Below are positions 8,772-19,350 of a DNA stretch of 64,000 nt, piece by piece; the stretch's first letter is position 1; each line of letters begins with the position of its first letter. This DNA is from Flavobacterium oreochromis (GTDB lineage Bacteria; Bacteroidota; Bacteroidia; Flavobacteriales; Flavobacteriaceae): NCBI RefSeq assembly GCF_019565455.1, contig NZ_CP067377.1, forward strand, positions 2,114,001-2,178,000, read 5' to 3'. The position numbers and the translations under genes are program-made. A model generated the notes under the pieces. The model saw only the letters and a program-made list of their open reading frames with translations. It ran no database searches and was not told the origin of the DNA.

Positions 8772-11700
8772 TTATCTTTTTAAAGTAAAATGAGATTTAA
8801 AGATTTTTCTGTAGTTTTTTTCATCGTATTCTACAGTAAACCAATAGTCATCAGCAGGGAGAGGAATACCTTCGTATGTTCCATCCCATCCTTTAGAATT
8901 GGGAGTAAAACGTTGGATTAATTTTTCATAACGATCAAAAACTTGAATAGAAGCCGTAGGATTTGTTATTCTTAAGTCAGTAATATTCCAATAATCATTA
9001 TAGCCATCACCGTTAGGAGTAAAATATTTTGGGTGATTAATTATTGAAATTGTAATAGGTGCAGGGCTACAATGTCCTAAATTATCTTTTGAACTAATAC
9101 TATGTTCTCCAGAACTAACATTATAGAATAGGTTACTATCTTGGTAATTACCGTTATCTAGTTGATAACTATAATTGCCTGAACCATTGCCTAAAACCGT
9201 TACGCTAATATAAGATGGAGTTTCAAAAGCATTACTATATTCTAAGATTAAATAAGGAGTGTATTTCGTTACTTTTGTCGTATAATTTTTGGTACAATTT
9301 GTATTGTTATTGGTTATTGTTACACTGTAATTGCCATCTTGAGAGGTAGTTATAGAGGACGTTTTACTGCTTAAAGGAGTACCGTTATAACTCCATTGAA
9401 ATTTATAATCATTAGATGATAAGCCTGTTTCTAAAACAGCCTGATTGTATAAAGTACCTGTCTCATGATCTTCACAAATAATATATTCTGGTTGTAGATC
9501 AGATTTTGGTAATGGATTAACTATTAGTTTTATTTCATTACTAACATCAAAACAAGATTTTATTTTAGTACTTGATAATCTCGCCCAAATAGATTGGGTA
9601 AAAGGAATTTCATTTTTATATGTTGTATTTAAAGCAATTGCATTTATATCATTTGCTTCATTGAAACTTTTGAAATATTCAACTTTTAAATCATTAGGTG
9701 AAGTACTATTTCCTAAGACTTGTGAGTTTAGTTTGCTTAAATCAAATTCATATATGCCATCATAAGGATCTTGAAATTCATCACAAGCAGGTATCATCTT
9801 AACATTTTTAGATGCTATAGGTTGAGGTATAATAGTTAATTTAAAGCTCTTTTCATCTATACATTTTAATTTATTGTTTGTACTAGTATACACATAAATA
9901 GGGCTTATAACATTTAGAGCATTATAGGTAGTTCCAGGAGGAATCATCTTGCCAGGATGAGGTAGTTCTGGATGAGCAGGATCCATAGGACTATCATAGT
10001 ATAGCATATTTGTTGGAAGATTTGGAAGAGTATATGAATTACAAACTAATTTATCTGTTTGGGCAGGAACTTCTAAGCTATCAAAAGTTATAGTAAATGA
10101 ACTTTCACTAAAACAATTTGATACCACAGGATTCACTGAATATATATATATCGTTTTTATTCTAGTTGTTTGTTCTATACCAGGTCTTAGGTCACTACTA
10201 TCTATTGTTAAATTAGTAATAAGGTTTTGACCATTAGGATCTTGGTAATATTTACCATTTTTTAAAGGAGTTAATTCATATTTAAAACATGTAATTTGAT
10301 CACCTCGAACATCAATGGCAGGTTTACTAAATATAGTAATTTTCCAAGGAACTTCATTATAACATTTAGTAGTTAATGTACTTGGAGCTGTATTTGATTC
10401 TTTGTAAATCCAAAGTGTTGTGCTAGTTTTTATTTCATTATTAGGGAATAATTCAATATTTCCAGGGGTATTAGGTCCTCCTTGTAATATAAAATATCTT
10501 CCACCTTGATTTTCTGTAGGTAAAATATAATTTATACAAGCATTTACTTCTGGAGGGCTTGTTAAAAAGGGTTGATGAAAATTAATATTAAAAGAAGTAT
10601 TATATGTACAATTTGCTCCTGCAATATAATGATAGATAGTTGTGTTTTTGGTAATAGTTTTAGGAGTACTTATTAAGTTACCACCTCCATTAGGAGCATC
10701 TCTAAACTCACCTAAAATAGGTTTATCTAAAATATAAGACTTACTACATGAATCAATGTTTTTTAGTCCAATATCTCCTATATAAACCCAAAAATCAGAA
10801 ATGTTTGATTTACAATTATTATTACTAGCGTAAGCATATACATGAGTTGTTTGTGTAATAGGAAAATGTAATAATGTGTAAGTAGCAGTTTGATTATCAT
10901 AAGTATAATAGTTTGCTGTTCCAATATCAGTAGTTAGTACAGGTAGATTATCCATAGGAGTACAGCTAAATAAATTAGTAAAACTGTTACTCATTGTTGG
11001 ACTTTTTGAGATATTTATTTTAAAATTAGTAATAATAGGAGGACAACTAGGATCAGAAAAAGCAAAACTAACATATAAAGTCGTTTCCCCAATTGTAGTA
11101 ATATTAGTTCCTGGTGATATTTCTTGAGTTAATGCACTGTCTAAATAATATTTTGATCCAGGGACTCTAGGAGCAGGAACAACGTAGCTATCACAGCTTG
11201 TTAAAACTAAAGGGGTTAGCTGGTTTGGTTTTACAATATGTACTATAAAAGAATTTTCAGAATAACAATCACTAAGGGTACTGTTGTTAAGATATTGATA
11301 TACCACTGTTCCGTCAACAGTTATGTCTGTTCCTGCTGGCCAATTCGTTCCAGTTTGGTTAGGTCCTGACCAATATTGCGTACCATTTGATTCTATGGGT
11401 AAAGTATATAGACTACAAACATATTGATCCTTTATTATTTTTAATGTAGGTCTAGGAATTGTAGTTATTTTAAATGATTGAGATACAAAACAATTAGTTT
11501 CTGTTTTTACAAATAACTTTATATAAATAGTAGTGCTCTTTGTAAAGAAAGAAGTAGAAGTATCTATGGGAGCATCGCTGAAATCAGCTTTTAAATGATA
11601 ATTTATTTGATAAATAGAATTTGATAATCCATTAAGTAAATTATTTGTAAGAATTAAAAATTCTTGTTTAGAAATAGAAGTTTCTCCAGTTCCCATAATA

Positions 11701-13085
11701 TTTTCGCATTTTGTAATATCTGCAGGCTGTATTAAAGAAGGGCTAGCTGTAAGTAATAAGTCAAAGGATTTTGTATTATAACAACCATTTTGATTTTCAA
11801 TTCTTACCCAAATAGACTTTGGAAGCATATTTGTAGGAACATTATAGTTGTTATGTATAGGATTTATATTTTGTTGGGCATCTGATTGACTTTCATAAAA
11901 ACTAATTTTTAAATTTCCAGTTGGGTTTAATAAAGATTGGTTAAAACTTAGATCAAAATCATAATTACTTGAATTTGTATCACATTTATATAAATTTTTA
12001 GGAGTAATACTAGAAAAAGATGACTGATAACTAATCTTAATATCATCTTGTCCAGCAATACAAGGAGTGGATTTTATATAATAAGTAAGACGGTAAGTTC
12101 CTGCTTGATTTACAGTTAAATCAGGTGAATTACTTCCTATAGAGTTGTTGTTTTGATCTTTCCATTCAAAATCATATGCAGAAGGATTTAATCCAGTTTG
12201 TAATGTGTAAGATTCGTTTGCACCCTCATTAGTACATAGTGTTAGATCTGGTCCTAAAAGAGAAGTATTTAAAGTAAAATTAGCTTTCCCTAAAAAAATA
12301 GCAGAGTCATCACTGGTTACATTTCGATCTCCAATAACGACTTTAAGATGATAAGTAGCTCCAGGTATTAAATCATTTTTACTAACTTTTAATAATGTCG
12401 TTTGCCCGTTATAATTGATTGCAGAAGTAGTAGAGTTGATCCCTCCATTAAAACTACCAAAAAATGTAGAGTTAGCTGAATTACAACTGGAATTATATAA
12501 ATTGTTTCGAATGCTTTCTACTGAAATAGGAGTATTTGTGTTAGGTACTACGGCAAGATTTTCTACTCGACCATCAGGATGTGTAAGTAATATTGCAACT
12601 CCGTCGTAAGTATTACATTGATAAGTTCCATATTCCTCAGAAGTAAATACAAAAGGAAATTCTACATAAGAACTCAATGTACTAAAATCAAATTCTAACT
12701 TTGTTGCATTTACAAAATTGGGAGGAAAGGCAGGATCTGTCGTAAAAATAGTTCTTAAATCATTGTCTCCAGGCCATGTGTCAGAACCATCTTGTAGCCT
12801 AGATGTATTAGGTCCTATAGATTTTATAGCATCTCCTGTACTCAAAATAACCCCTTCACTGAGGGGAAAAGATGGATTTGTATTTTTAAAATAACCAATT
12901 CCATTTGTTGATCCAAAATTTGTTCCAGTAGAACTCTTAACATTAGATACATTTATACATACTGATTGAGTTAAGATATTGCGTACTAAATCATCTGAAG
13001 TACGATTTGTTTCAACTGAAATGAATTGAGCATTAGAATAAAAGCCTATAAAAAAGACTAATAAAAGTGGGTATCTCTTAAGCAT
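8772..13085 (-). CDS. Large surface protein with choice-of-anchor L domain and T9SS type B sorting domain
   Basis: A 1437-residue secreted protein. After a signal peptide (to about residue 20) the N-terminal 270 residues look like the choice-of-anchor L domain, with GVILSTGDA, YVEFPFVFTSEEYG and VVIGDR segments. The long middle contains many repeated Ig-like or PKD-like beta modules. Each module holds paired cysteines and phrases such as 'C-x-SYxLP', as in extracellular adhesion proteins of Flavobacteriia. The last 90 residues are the gliding-motility-type CHU_C domain (FTPNGDGYNDYW ... VFDRYEKLI ... GWDGTYEG ... KSHFTLKR), the T9SS type B export signal. It is likely anchored at or released from the cell surface; binding target unknown. 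It starts at ATG 13085, with no apparent operon partner. Confidence 0.85.
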   Translation of the reverse strand: MLKRYPLLLVFFIGFYSNAQFISVETNRTSDDLVRNILTQSVCINVSNVKSSTGTNFGSTNGIGYFKNTNPSFPLSEGVILSTGDAIKSIGPNTSRLQDGSDTWPGDNDLRTIFTTDPAFPPNFVNATKLEFDFSTLSSYVEFPFVFTSEEYGTYQCNTYDGVAILLTHPDGRVENLAVVPNTNTPISVESIRNNLYNSSCNSANSTFFGSFNGGINSTTSAINYNGQTTLLKVSKNDLIPGATYHLKVVIGDRNVTSDDSAIFLGKANFTLNTSLLGPDLTLCTNEGANESYTLQTGLNPSAYDFEWKDQNNNSIGSNSPDLTVNQAGTYRLTYYIKSTPCIAGQDDIKISYQSSFSSITPKNLYKCDTNSSNYDFDLSFNQSLLNPTGNLKISFYESQSDAQQNINPIHNNYNVPTNMLPKSIWVRIENQNGCYNTKSFDLLLTASPSLIQPADITKCENIMGTGETSISKQEFLILTNNLLNGLSNSIYQINYHLKADFSDAPIDTSTSFFTKSTTIYIKLFVKTETNCFVSQSFKITTIPRPTLKIIKDQYVCSLYTLPIESNGTQYWSGPNQTGTNWPAGTDITVDGTVVYQYLNNSTLSDCYSENSFIVHIVKPNQLTPLVLTSCDSYVVPAPRVPGSKYYLDSALTQEISPGTNITTIGETTLYVSFAFSDPSCPPIITNFKINISKSPTMSNSFTNLFSCTPMDNLPVLTTDIGTANYYTYDNQTATYTLLHFPITQTTHVYAYASNNNCKSNISDFWVYIGDIGLKNIDSCSKSYILDKPILGEFRDAPNGGGNLISTPKTITKNTTIYHYIAGANCTYNTSFNINFHQPFLTSPPEVNACINYILPTENQGGRYFILQGGPNTPGNIELFPNNEIKTSTTLWIYKESNTAPSTLTTKCYNEVPWKITIFSKPAIDVRGDQITCFKYELTPLKNGKYYQDPNGQNLITNLTIDSSDLRPGIEQTTRIKTIYIYSVNPVVSNCFSESSFTITFDSLEVPAQTDKLVCNSYTLPNLPTNMLYYDSPMDPAHPELPHPGKMIPPGTTYNALNVISPIYVYTSTNNKLKCIDEKSFKLTIIPQPIASKNVKMIPACDEFQDPYDGIYEFDLSKLNSQVLGNSTSPNDLKVEYFKSFNEANDINAIALNTTYKNEIPFTQSIWARLSSTKIKSCFDVSNEIKLIVNPLPKSDLQPEYIICEDHETGTLYNQAVLETGLSSNDYKFQWSYNGTPLSSKTSSITTSQDGNYSVTITNNNTNCTKNYTTKVTKYTPYLILEYSNAFETPSYISVTVLGNGSGNYSYQLDNGNYQDSNLFYNVSSGEHSISSKDNLGHCSPAPITISIINHPKYFTPNGDGYNDYWNITDLRITNPTASIQVFDRYEKLIQRFTPNSKGWDGTYEGIPLPADDYWFTVEYDEKNYRKIFKSHFTLKR

Positions 13086-13227
13086 GGTACAATTCTTTTA
13101 AATGAGACGGTAAACATAATAAAAATAAGAAAAAACTGATTAAAAAAGAAGATTAATTCATTTCCTAATAGTTTAAATTGTTTTGGAACTATTTTTTTAA
13201 CCCTTTGAATTCTACTCGCTATATAAA

Positions 13228-13259
13228 TTTAGTGAATTTCTATTTAAATAGTATCTTTG
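13228..13259 (+). promoter_or_regulatory. Predicted promoter of argS
   Basis: The Bacteroidota -7 element TAnnTTTG is matched by TATCTTTG at 13252-13259, 21 bases before the argS ATG. A TTTA/TTAG-like -33 element sits about 20 bases upstream. The -7 match is exact; the -33 match is weak. Confidence 0.5.
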
Positions 13260-13280
13260 TACACTTAAAAAAGATTAATT

Positions 13281-15059
13281 ATGACATTACAACAAATTCT
13301 TACGGAAAAAATTAAAGTTGCCGTTGCGCAATTGTTTGAGGTTTCACTTGATAAAGTAGAATTTCAGGCTACCCGTAGGGAATTTGAAGGAGATATCACC
13401 ATGGTAGTTTTTCCTTTATTAAAATTAATAAAAGGAAATCCTGTGGAAATAGGAAGTAAGATAGGTGATTATTTAGTTCAAAACGTAGCCGAAATAGAAA
13501 AGTTTAACGTTGTACAAGGTTTCTTAAACTTAGTAGTAACAGATCGTTATTACGTAGATTTTTTTAATACAGCTAGAAAAATTGAACAATTTGGTTTTAA
13601 AACATCTACCCCTGATGATAAGGCTGTTATGGTAGAATATTCTTCACCTAATACGAATAAACCATTACACTTAGGTCATATTCGTAATAATTTATTAGGA
13701 TATGCAGTAGCGGAGATAGTAAAAGCATCAGGAAAAAAAGTGTATAAAACACAAATTGTAAATGATCGTGGTATTCATATTTGTAAATCTATGTTAGCAT
13801 GGCAAGAATCTGGACAAGATCAAACACCTGAATCTACAGGCTTGAAAGGAGATAAGTTAGTAGGTAATTTTTATGTTGAATTTGATAAACAATATAAAAA
13901 TGAAATAAAAGAATTAATCACCGCAGGTCATACTGAAGAAGAAGCAAAAAAAATAGCACCATCTATCTTAAATGCTCAAGAAATGCTTCGTAAGTGGGAA
14001 TCAGGAGATGAAGAAGTAGTAGCTTTATGGAAAAAAATGAACCAATGGGTATACGATGGTTTTGGTGTTACCTATAAAAATTTAGGTGTTGATTTTGATT
14101 CGTATTATTATGAAAGTAATACCTACTTGCTAGGAAAAGACGTGGTAGAAGAAGGACTGCAAAAAGGAGTCTTTTATAAAAAAGAAGACGGATCTGTTTG
14201 GATTGATTTAACTGCTGAAGGATTAGATGAAAAATTAGTTTTACGTGCCGATGGAACATCTGTTTATATGACACAAGATATAGGAACAGCTATCCAACGT
14301 GTAAAAGATAATCCTGATGTGGGAGGAATGGTCTATACAGTAGGAAATGAACAAGACTATCATTTTAAAGTTTTATTTTTAATTCTCAAAAAATTAGGTT
14401 ACGATTGGGCAGAACAATTGTACCATCTATCCTATGGTATGGTAGAATTACCTTCAGGAAAAATGAAATCAAGAGAAGGAACTGTAGTAGATGCGGATGA
14501 TTTAATGGCTGAAATGACAGCTACTGCTCAATCTATTTCAGAAGAGTTAGGGAAATTAGATGGTTATACTGATCAAGAAAAGACCGACTTATATAAAATA
14601 ATTGGTTTAGGAGCACTTAAGTATTATATGCTAAAAGTTGATCCTAAAAAAACAATGATGTTTAATCCAGAAGAATCAGTTGATTTTAATGGAAACACAG
14701 GTCCTTTTATTCAGTATACCTATGCTCGTATTCAATCTATTTTAAGAAAAGCAGATTTTGATTATTCAGCAGATATTATTTTAGAAGAATTACAGGAAAA
14801 AGAGAAAGAGTTAATCAAGCAAATTGCTTTATTTCCAGAAATTATCCAAAATGCAGCAATTAATCATAGTCCTGCTTTAGTAGCTAATTATACATATGAT
14901 TTAGTAAAAGAATTTAATTCCTTCTATCAAAATGTATCAATTTTGGGTGAAGAAAATTTGAATAAAAAGATTTTTAGAGTTCAGCTGGCTAAATTAGTTG
15001 GAGATACTATCCGATTGGCATTTAGTTTATTAGGAATCCAAGTTCCAGAAAGAATGTAA
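13281..15059 (+). CDS. argS: Arginyl-tRNA synthetase
   Basis: A 592-residue class I aminoacyl-tRNA synthetase that charges tRNA-Arg in the cytoplasm. It has the ArgS N-terminal additional domain (residues 1-100) and then the HIGH signature as HLGH in NKPLHLGHIRNN (about residue 130). The KMSKS-like loop is GKMKSREG (about 393-400), followed by the C-terminal anticodon-binding helical domain ending in LLGIQVPERM, the typical end of the family. Length is normal. It is transcribed alone, and its stop lies 11 bases before a MITE-like repeat shared with the convergent gene. Confidence 0.97.
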   Translation: MTLQQILTEKIKVAVAQLFEVSLDKVEFQATRREFEGDITMVVFPLLKLIKGNPVEIGSKIGDYLVQNVAEIEKFNVVQGFLNLVVTDRYYVDFFNTARKIEQFGFKTSTPDDKAVMVEYSSPNTNKPLHLGHIRNNLLGYAVAEIVKASGKKVYKTQIVNDRGIHICKSMLAWQESGQDQTPESTGLKGDKLVGNFYVEFDKQYKNEIKELITAGHTEEEAKKIAPSILNAQEMLRKWESGDEEVVALWKKMNQWVYDGFGVTYKNLGVDFDSYYYESNTYLLGKDVVEEGLQKGVFYKKEDGSVWIDLTAEGLDEKLVLRADGTSVYMTQDIGTAIQRVKDNPDVGGMVYTVGNEQDYHFKVLFLILKKLGYDWAEQLYHLSYGMVELPSGKMKSREGTVVDADDLMAEMTATAQSISEELGKLDGYTDQEKTDLYKIIGLGALKYYMLKVDPKKTMMFNPEESVDFNGNTGPFIQYTYARIQSILRKADFDYSADIILEELQEKEKELIKQIALFPEIIQNAAINHSPALVANYTYDLVKEFNSFYQNVSILGEENLNKKIFRVQLAKLVGDTIRLAFSLLGIQVPERM

Positions 15060-15070
15060 TAATAAAAAAA

Positions 15071-15230
15071 GAGGTTGTCCAAAAAGTAAAATCTACTTCC
15101 AGCTTATCACTCCGACTGATGGAAGGAGTATTATCAATATTATGTGATTTGCTTCACTTCTTCGGGAAGAGCCCTTGGGTCTTCCTTTTGGTTGGAATGA
15201 TATAAGATTTTAGACTTTTAGGACAGCCTC
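15071..15230 (+). repeat. MITE-like repeat, long copy
   Basis: A 160-bp element from GAGGTTGTCCAAAAAGT to ACTTTTAGGACAGCCTC, so the ends are inverted repeats. The inside holds CTTATCACTCCGACTGATGG and ATTATGTGATTTGCTTCACT. It fills the whole gap between the argS stop and the stop of the convergent outer-membrane gene, with 11 and 7 bases to spare. Confidence 0.8.
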
Positions 15231-15237
15231 TCTTGTA

Positions 15238-15771
15238 TTAAAAACGGTAACGAGCACTTACTCCTACATTTGGACCAAATCCTCTATCTGTTATATCTTT
15301 GTATTCAGAGCTAATATAAAGTTCTGGTCTTACATCTACAGCTAATCTTAAAGGGAAATCAAAGTTGTATTCAATACCTCCATTAGCTGCAACAATTAGA
15401 TACAATCCGTTTCGGTCTTCATATCTACCATTATTTGTATTATAATATGAGGAAGCCTTCCAAGATCCTATACCCGCTCCAGGTCCAACGAACCATCTGA
15501 AGCCATCTTTTATATCAAATACCCAATGATACAATCCTGTTAGTTTAACTTCACGTTGATCATAGCTATAAGCTCCATACCTTGAATAACCTTGATTTTT
15601 AAATCCAAGATTAGCCTCTATTCTATTTTCTTTTGATAAGTCCCTTTGATACGTAATTTCAGCTCCAAAACCATTGTTTTCATTAAGACGTATACCTATT
15701 GCATTTTCTTGCGCTATACTTGTAGCTGTAATGCCTAATAAAGTAATAATTGTTAAAAAAGTTTTTTTCAT
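15238..15771 (-). CDS. Small outer-membrane beta-barrel protein
   Basis: A 177-residue protein with a signal peptide ending at SIAQ, then alternating amphipathic strands (IGIRLNENNGFGAEITYQRD, RIEANLGFKNQGYS) and a terminal aromatic strand, SARYRF. This is the pattern of an eight-stranded outer-membrane barrel of the OmpX/OmpW-like or DUF3575-like kind seen widely in Flavobacterium. No enzymatic motif is visible. It is monocistronic, convergent with argS and separated from uvrB by 125 bases. Ligand or role unknown. Confidence 0.7.
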   Translation of the reverse strand: MKKTFLTIITLLGITATSIAQENAIGIRLNENNGFGAEITYQRDLSKENRIEANLGFKNQGYSRYGAYSYDQREVKLTGLYHWVFDIKDGFRWFVGPGAGIGSWKASSYYNTNNGRYEDRNGLYLIVAANGGIEYNFDFPLRLAVDVRPELYISSEYKDITDRGFGPNVGVSARYRF

Positions 15772-15895
15772 CTTACATTTTTTAGTTAATTAACGATATT
15801 AAATTAATAAATATTGTTTAAAAAAAGATATACTATATGAGAAATATTCTTAATAAGGGTTAAAAGTTGAGAATAAGTAAAAAAAACAAGAAAAA

Positions 15896-17887
15896 TTAAA
15901 CTAATTTTTCTTGTAAAGCTTTTATGTCATCACGCAATTTAGCTGCTTGCATAAAATCTAAATCTTTAGCCGCTTTTTCCATTGCTTTACGTTTATCACG
16001 AATTCGTTTTTCTATTTCAGGTTTACTTAGATACTCTGTTGTTGGTTCTGCAGCTTTAGAAATACTATTTTCATGCTGATAATTATTTGCTGAATTTTTT
16101 GATAAATGATTTTCAATAGCTTTATTCAAAGCTTTTGGAACTAAATTATGAGTTGTATTAAAATTGATTTGTTTTTCACGACGGTAATTGGTTTCATTAA
16201 TTGTACGTTGCATAGAATCAGTTATTTTATCAGCATACATAATGGCTTTACCGTTAATATTACGAGCAGCACGACCAACAGTTTGTGTTAAAGACCGATG
16301 GCTACGTAAAAAACCTTCTTTATCCGCATCTAAAATAGCTACTAAAGATACTTCTGGTAAGTCTAAGCCCTCACGAAGTAAATTAACTCCAATTAAAACA
16401 TCAAAGATACCTTTACGTAAATCTTGCATTATTTCGACACGTTCTAATGTGTCCACGTCAGAATGAATATAACGACAACGTATAGAAACCTTCGTTAGGT
16501 ATTTAGTTAATTCTTCTGCCATACGTTTAGTTAAAGTAGTAACTAAAACTCGTTCATCAACCTCACAACGTTGTTGAATTTCTTCAATTAAATCATCTAT
16601 TTGATTAGCACTTGGACGCACTTCAATAATAGGATCTAATAAGCCTGTTGGACGAATTACCTGTTCTATATAAATTCCTTCTGATTTTTGTAATTCATAA
16701 TCAGCTGGCGTAGCTGATACATAAATCACCTGATTTTGAAGTGCTTCAAATTCTTCAAATTTAAGAGGACGGTTATCTAAAGCAGCAGGTAATCTAAAGC
16801 CGTATTCAACTAAGTTTTCTTTTCTACTTCTATCTCCTCCATACATAGCATGTACTTGCGAAATGGTTACATGGCTTTCGTCTACAACCATTAAAAAATC
16901 ATCTGGGAAATAATCTAATAGACAGAAAGGGCGGGTGCCTGCTTCACGACCATCTAGGTATCTGGAGTAATTTTCAATTCCAGAGCAATAACCTAATTCA
17001 CGTATCATTTCTAGATCAAAATTAGTTCTTTCTTCTAAACGTTTTGCCTCTAAATGCTTGCCAATTTCTTTTAAATAATCTACTTGTTTAACTAAGTCTT
17101 GTTGAATATTCCAAATAGCATTTTGTAATACGTCTGGTGAAGTTACAAACATATTAGCAGGATAAATATTTAGTTTTTCGTAACGTTCTATTACTTTAGA
17201 TGTTTTAGCATCAAAAGCTTCGATTTCTTCAATTTCATCACCAAAAAAATGAATTCTAAAAGGATCATCGGCATAACTAGGAAAAACTTCAACAGTATCT
17301 CCTTTTATTCTAAAATTACCAGGGTTAAAATCAGCTTCGGTCCGAGCATATAAACTTTGAACTAAACGATGTAAAAATTTTGTTCTTGAAATTTCCTGAT
17401 TTCGCTCAATTGAAATAACATTTTTTTGAAATTCAATAGGGTTCCCAATTCCGTATAGGCATGAAACAGAGGCTACGACTAAAACATCTCTGCGTCCTGA
17501 AAGTAGAGCAGAAGTTGTACTTAAACGCAGTTTTTCTAATTCATCATTAATAGATAAATCTTTTTCTATATAAGTTCCTGTTACAGGAATATAAGCTTCT
17601 GGTTGATAATAATCATAGTAAGATACAAAGTATTGTACGGAATTATTAGGAAAGAATTGCTTAAATTCTGAATATAGTTGAGCAGCTAATGTTTTATTAT
17701 GCGCAAGTACTAAAGTAGGGCGTTGTACTTCTTGTACAACATTAGCCACTGTAAAAGTTTTACCAGATCCTGTTACACCTAATAGCGTTTGATATTTTTC
17801 ATCATTTTGAATCCCCTCTGCCAATTTTTTTATAGCTTGAGGTTGATCTCCCATAGGAGCAAAATTAGATACAACTTGGAATTTCAT
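15896..17887 (-). CDS. uvrB: Excinuclease ABC subunit B
   Basis: A 663-residue nucleotide-excision-repair helicase that receives damaged DNA from UvrA and loads UvrC. Walker A is GVTGSGKT at residues 37-44, and the damage-probing beta-hairpin is in SYYDYYQPEAYIP (about 89-101). The DEAD-like box is VVDESHVT. Later helicase motifs include TRKRMAEE-like TKRMAEELT and RSHRSLTQTVGRAARN. The last 35 residues are a UVR domain that binds UvrC. Length and ending are typical. It lies 83 bases downstream of the thiamine pyrophosphokinase gene on the same strand. Confidence 0.97.
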   Translation of the reverse strand: MKFQVVSNFAPMGDQPQAIKKLAEGIQNDEKYQTLLGVTGSGKTFTVANVVQEVQRPTLVLAHNKTLAAQLYSEFKQFFPNNSVQYFVSYYDYYQPEAYIPVTGTYIEKDLSINDELEKLRLSTTSALLSGRRDVLVVASVSCLYGIGNPIEFQKNVISIERNQEISRTKFLHRLVQSLYARTEADFNPGNFRIKGDTVEVFPSYADDPFRIHFFGDEIEEIEAFDAKTSKVIERYEKLNIYPANMFVTSPDVLQNAIWNIQQDLVKQVDYLKEIGKHLEAKRLEERTNFDLEMIRELGYCSGIENYSRYLDGREAGTRPFCLLDYFPDDFLMVVDESHVTISQVHAMYGGDRSRKENLVEYGFRLPAALDNRPLKFEEFEALQNQVIYVSATPADYELQKSEGIYIEQVIRPTGLLDPIIEVRPSANQIDDLIEEIQQRCEVDERVLVTTLTKRMAEELTKYLTKVSIRCRYIHSDVDTLERVEIMQDLRKGIFDVLIGVNLLREGLDLPEVSLVAILDADKEGFLRSHRSLTQTVGRAARNINGKAIMYADKITDSMQRTINETNYRREKQINFNTTHNLVPKALNKAIENHLSKNSANNYQHENSISKAAEPTTEYLSKPEIEKRIRDKRKAMEKAAKDLDFMQAAKLRDDIKALQEKLV

Positions 17888-17970
17888 TGGAGATTAAAAT
17901 TATATTTACAAAATTTAAAGTTAAGGAATTGTATAAATAAGGTCATAAAAACATATAAAATTTATAGGAT

Positions 17971-18633
17971 TCAATCAAAACATTCCATTAAAAGTAGATT
18001 TCCCTCTTCATGTTCAATCATTACAATTCCATCTTCTGTTACAAAGTTACTACTGCCAGTTCTAACCCCCAAAGTTAAAGTATCATTATTTAAAGAATAA
18101 AATAAATTTTTAGACTTAATACCTTTAACTTCTCCTATAGGGATAAGTGAAATAATAGTGTTTTTAGTATACCACTTTTCAAATTTTTTAGGAAGTAAAT
18201 AAATTTTTGAATAATCGTCAAGAATTACAATTTTTAATTCTTTTTTATAACTAGTAATGTTCGTTATATTAGTTATCGTATGATCTGCTCGTTTGCCTGT
18301 AGCCCAAACAACGTTAACGGCTTTATGTCCTTTGCTTATTAAATAATCAAAAGCCTTTTCTAAATCTGTTTTATCTTGGTTGGGAGTATGAACTATTTCT
18401 AAAGGGTATTGTTTTTCTTTGTAGTATTCAGGGGAAAAGCCACGATCAAAATCACCTAATAAAACATCTATTTTAATACCTAGTTCAATAACTCGTTCTA
18501 TTGCAGAATCTAATACAATTACTAATGGAGACCATTCAAGTAATTCATCTAATAATTCACGAGAACACTCTGCTCCATTAGCAATTATTAAAGCAGGTTC
18601 TTGATCATCTCGAATAATATGATGTGAGGACAT
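17971..18633 (-). CDS. Thiamine pyrophosphokinase
   Basis: A protein of about 220 residues that converts thiamine plus ATP to thiamine diphosphate. The family signatures are present: LLGDFDRG (metal-binding GDFDS-type motif), DKTDLEKAFDYL, and WATGKRADHTITNI (the G-x-R-x-DHT motif). The C-terminal TPK domain follows, with GVKG-like GEVKGIKSKNLFYSL and the end GSSNFVTEDGIVMIEHEEG. The ATG at 18633 (MSSHHIIRD) is chosen over 18660, because the longer start adds only an unlikely FFLFLQKK tail and runs towards the divergent gene. It is probably co-oriented but not coupled with uvrB. No TPP riboswitch was seen upstream. Confidence 0.88.
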   Translation of the reverse strand: MSSHHIIRDDQEPALIIANGAECSRELLDELLEWSPLVIVLDSAIERVIELGIKIDVLLGDFDRGFSPEYYKEKQYPLEIVHTPNQDKTDLEKAFDYLISKGHKAVNVVWATGKRADHTITNITNITSYKKELKIVILDDYSKIYLLPKKFEKWYTKNTIISLIPIGEVKGIKSKNLFYSLNNDTLTLGVRTGSSNFVTEDGIVMIEHEEGNLLLMECFD

Positions 18634-18695
18634 TTTTTTTTGCAAAAATAAAAAGAACACTCAATAAATTAGTAGGTTTGATAAAAAAACAAAGA

Positions 18696-19319
18696 ATGGA
18701 AGAACGATTGATACCAATAAAAAAAACTGCTAGAATTATAATTGCAGGAAATCATCAAGCAAAAATAGCAGTTGTTGTATTACATGGGTATGGAGAAATG
18801 AGTAATACTTTTTTGAAAAATATACAAATAGATTCAAAGATATTTTGGTTAGCACCAGAAGCTTTAAATCGATTTTATTTAGAAGGTTTCTCAGGGAAGG
18901 TGGGAGCTTCTTGGATGACTAAAGAGTTAAGAAATACTGATATTAAGGATAACTTAGACTATTTAGAAGAAGTATGGAGCGAGTTTAAACTTAAAGAAAA
19001 ATTTGAAAAAGTTATTTTATTAGGTTTTTCGCAAGGAGGAGCTACAGCTATTCGTTTTGCCTATCAATTTTTTAATAAAATAGACGGTCTCATTGTATGG
19101 GCTAGTGATTTTCCTAATGAATTAGAAAGTGTTTTTAATGATAAGACTTCTCATCTAAAGAAAATTTTTGTAATAGGTAATAATGATCCATTTTTTAAGT
19201 CTGAACGGCAAGAAAAATTGAAAAAAGAACTATCCAATCAAGGTTTTAAAATAATCTCTTATTGTGGCAAGCACTCAATAGATCATCTAGTTTTAAATGA
19301 GATCATAGCAAGCTTTTAG
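18696..19319 (+). CDS. Alpha/beta hydrolase, phospholipase/carboxylesterase-like
   Basis: A hydrolase of about 207 residues. The oxyanion segment is VVLHGYGE, the nucleophile elbow is GFSQGG (Ser), an acid residue follows in IGNNDPFF, and the catalytic His is in CGKHSIDHLV. This arrangement is typical of the small phospholipase/carboxylesterase (Abhydrolase_2) family, acting on short acyl esters; substrate not predictable. The ATG at 18696 is preferred because an in-frame start at 18624 would run back over the start of the divergent thiamine pyrophosphokinase. The 62-base gap between the two divergent starts must hold both promoters. A strong shared terminator follows the stop. Confidence 0.75.
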   Translation: MEERLIPIKKTARIIIAGNHQAKIAVVVLHGYGEMSNTFLKNIQIDSKIFWLAPEALNRFYLEGFSGKVGASWMTKELRNTDIKDNLDYLEEVWSEFKLKEKFEKVILLGFSQGGATAIRFAYQFFNKIDGLIVWASDFPNELESVFNDKTSHLKKIFVIGNNDPFFKSERQEKLKKELSNQGFKIISYCGKHSIDHLVLNEIIASF

Positions 19320-19350
19320 AGTAATTATAATTTTAAATTATTTATAAAAA

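Noticed and set aside
17888..18700. TPP riboswitch for the thiamine pyrophosphokinase gene
   Set aside because: Only 62 bases separate the divergent starts and no CTGAGA-type conserved element is present.
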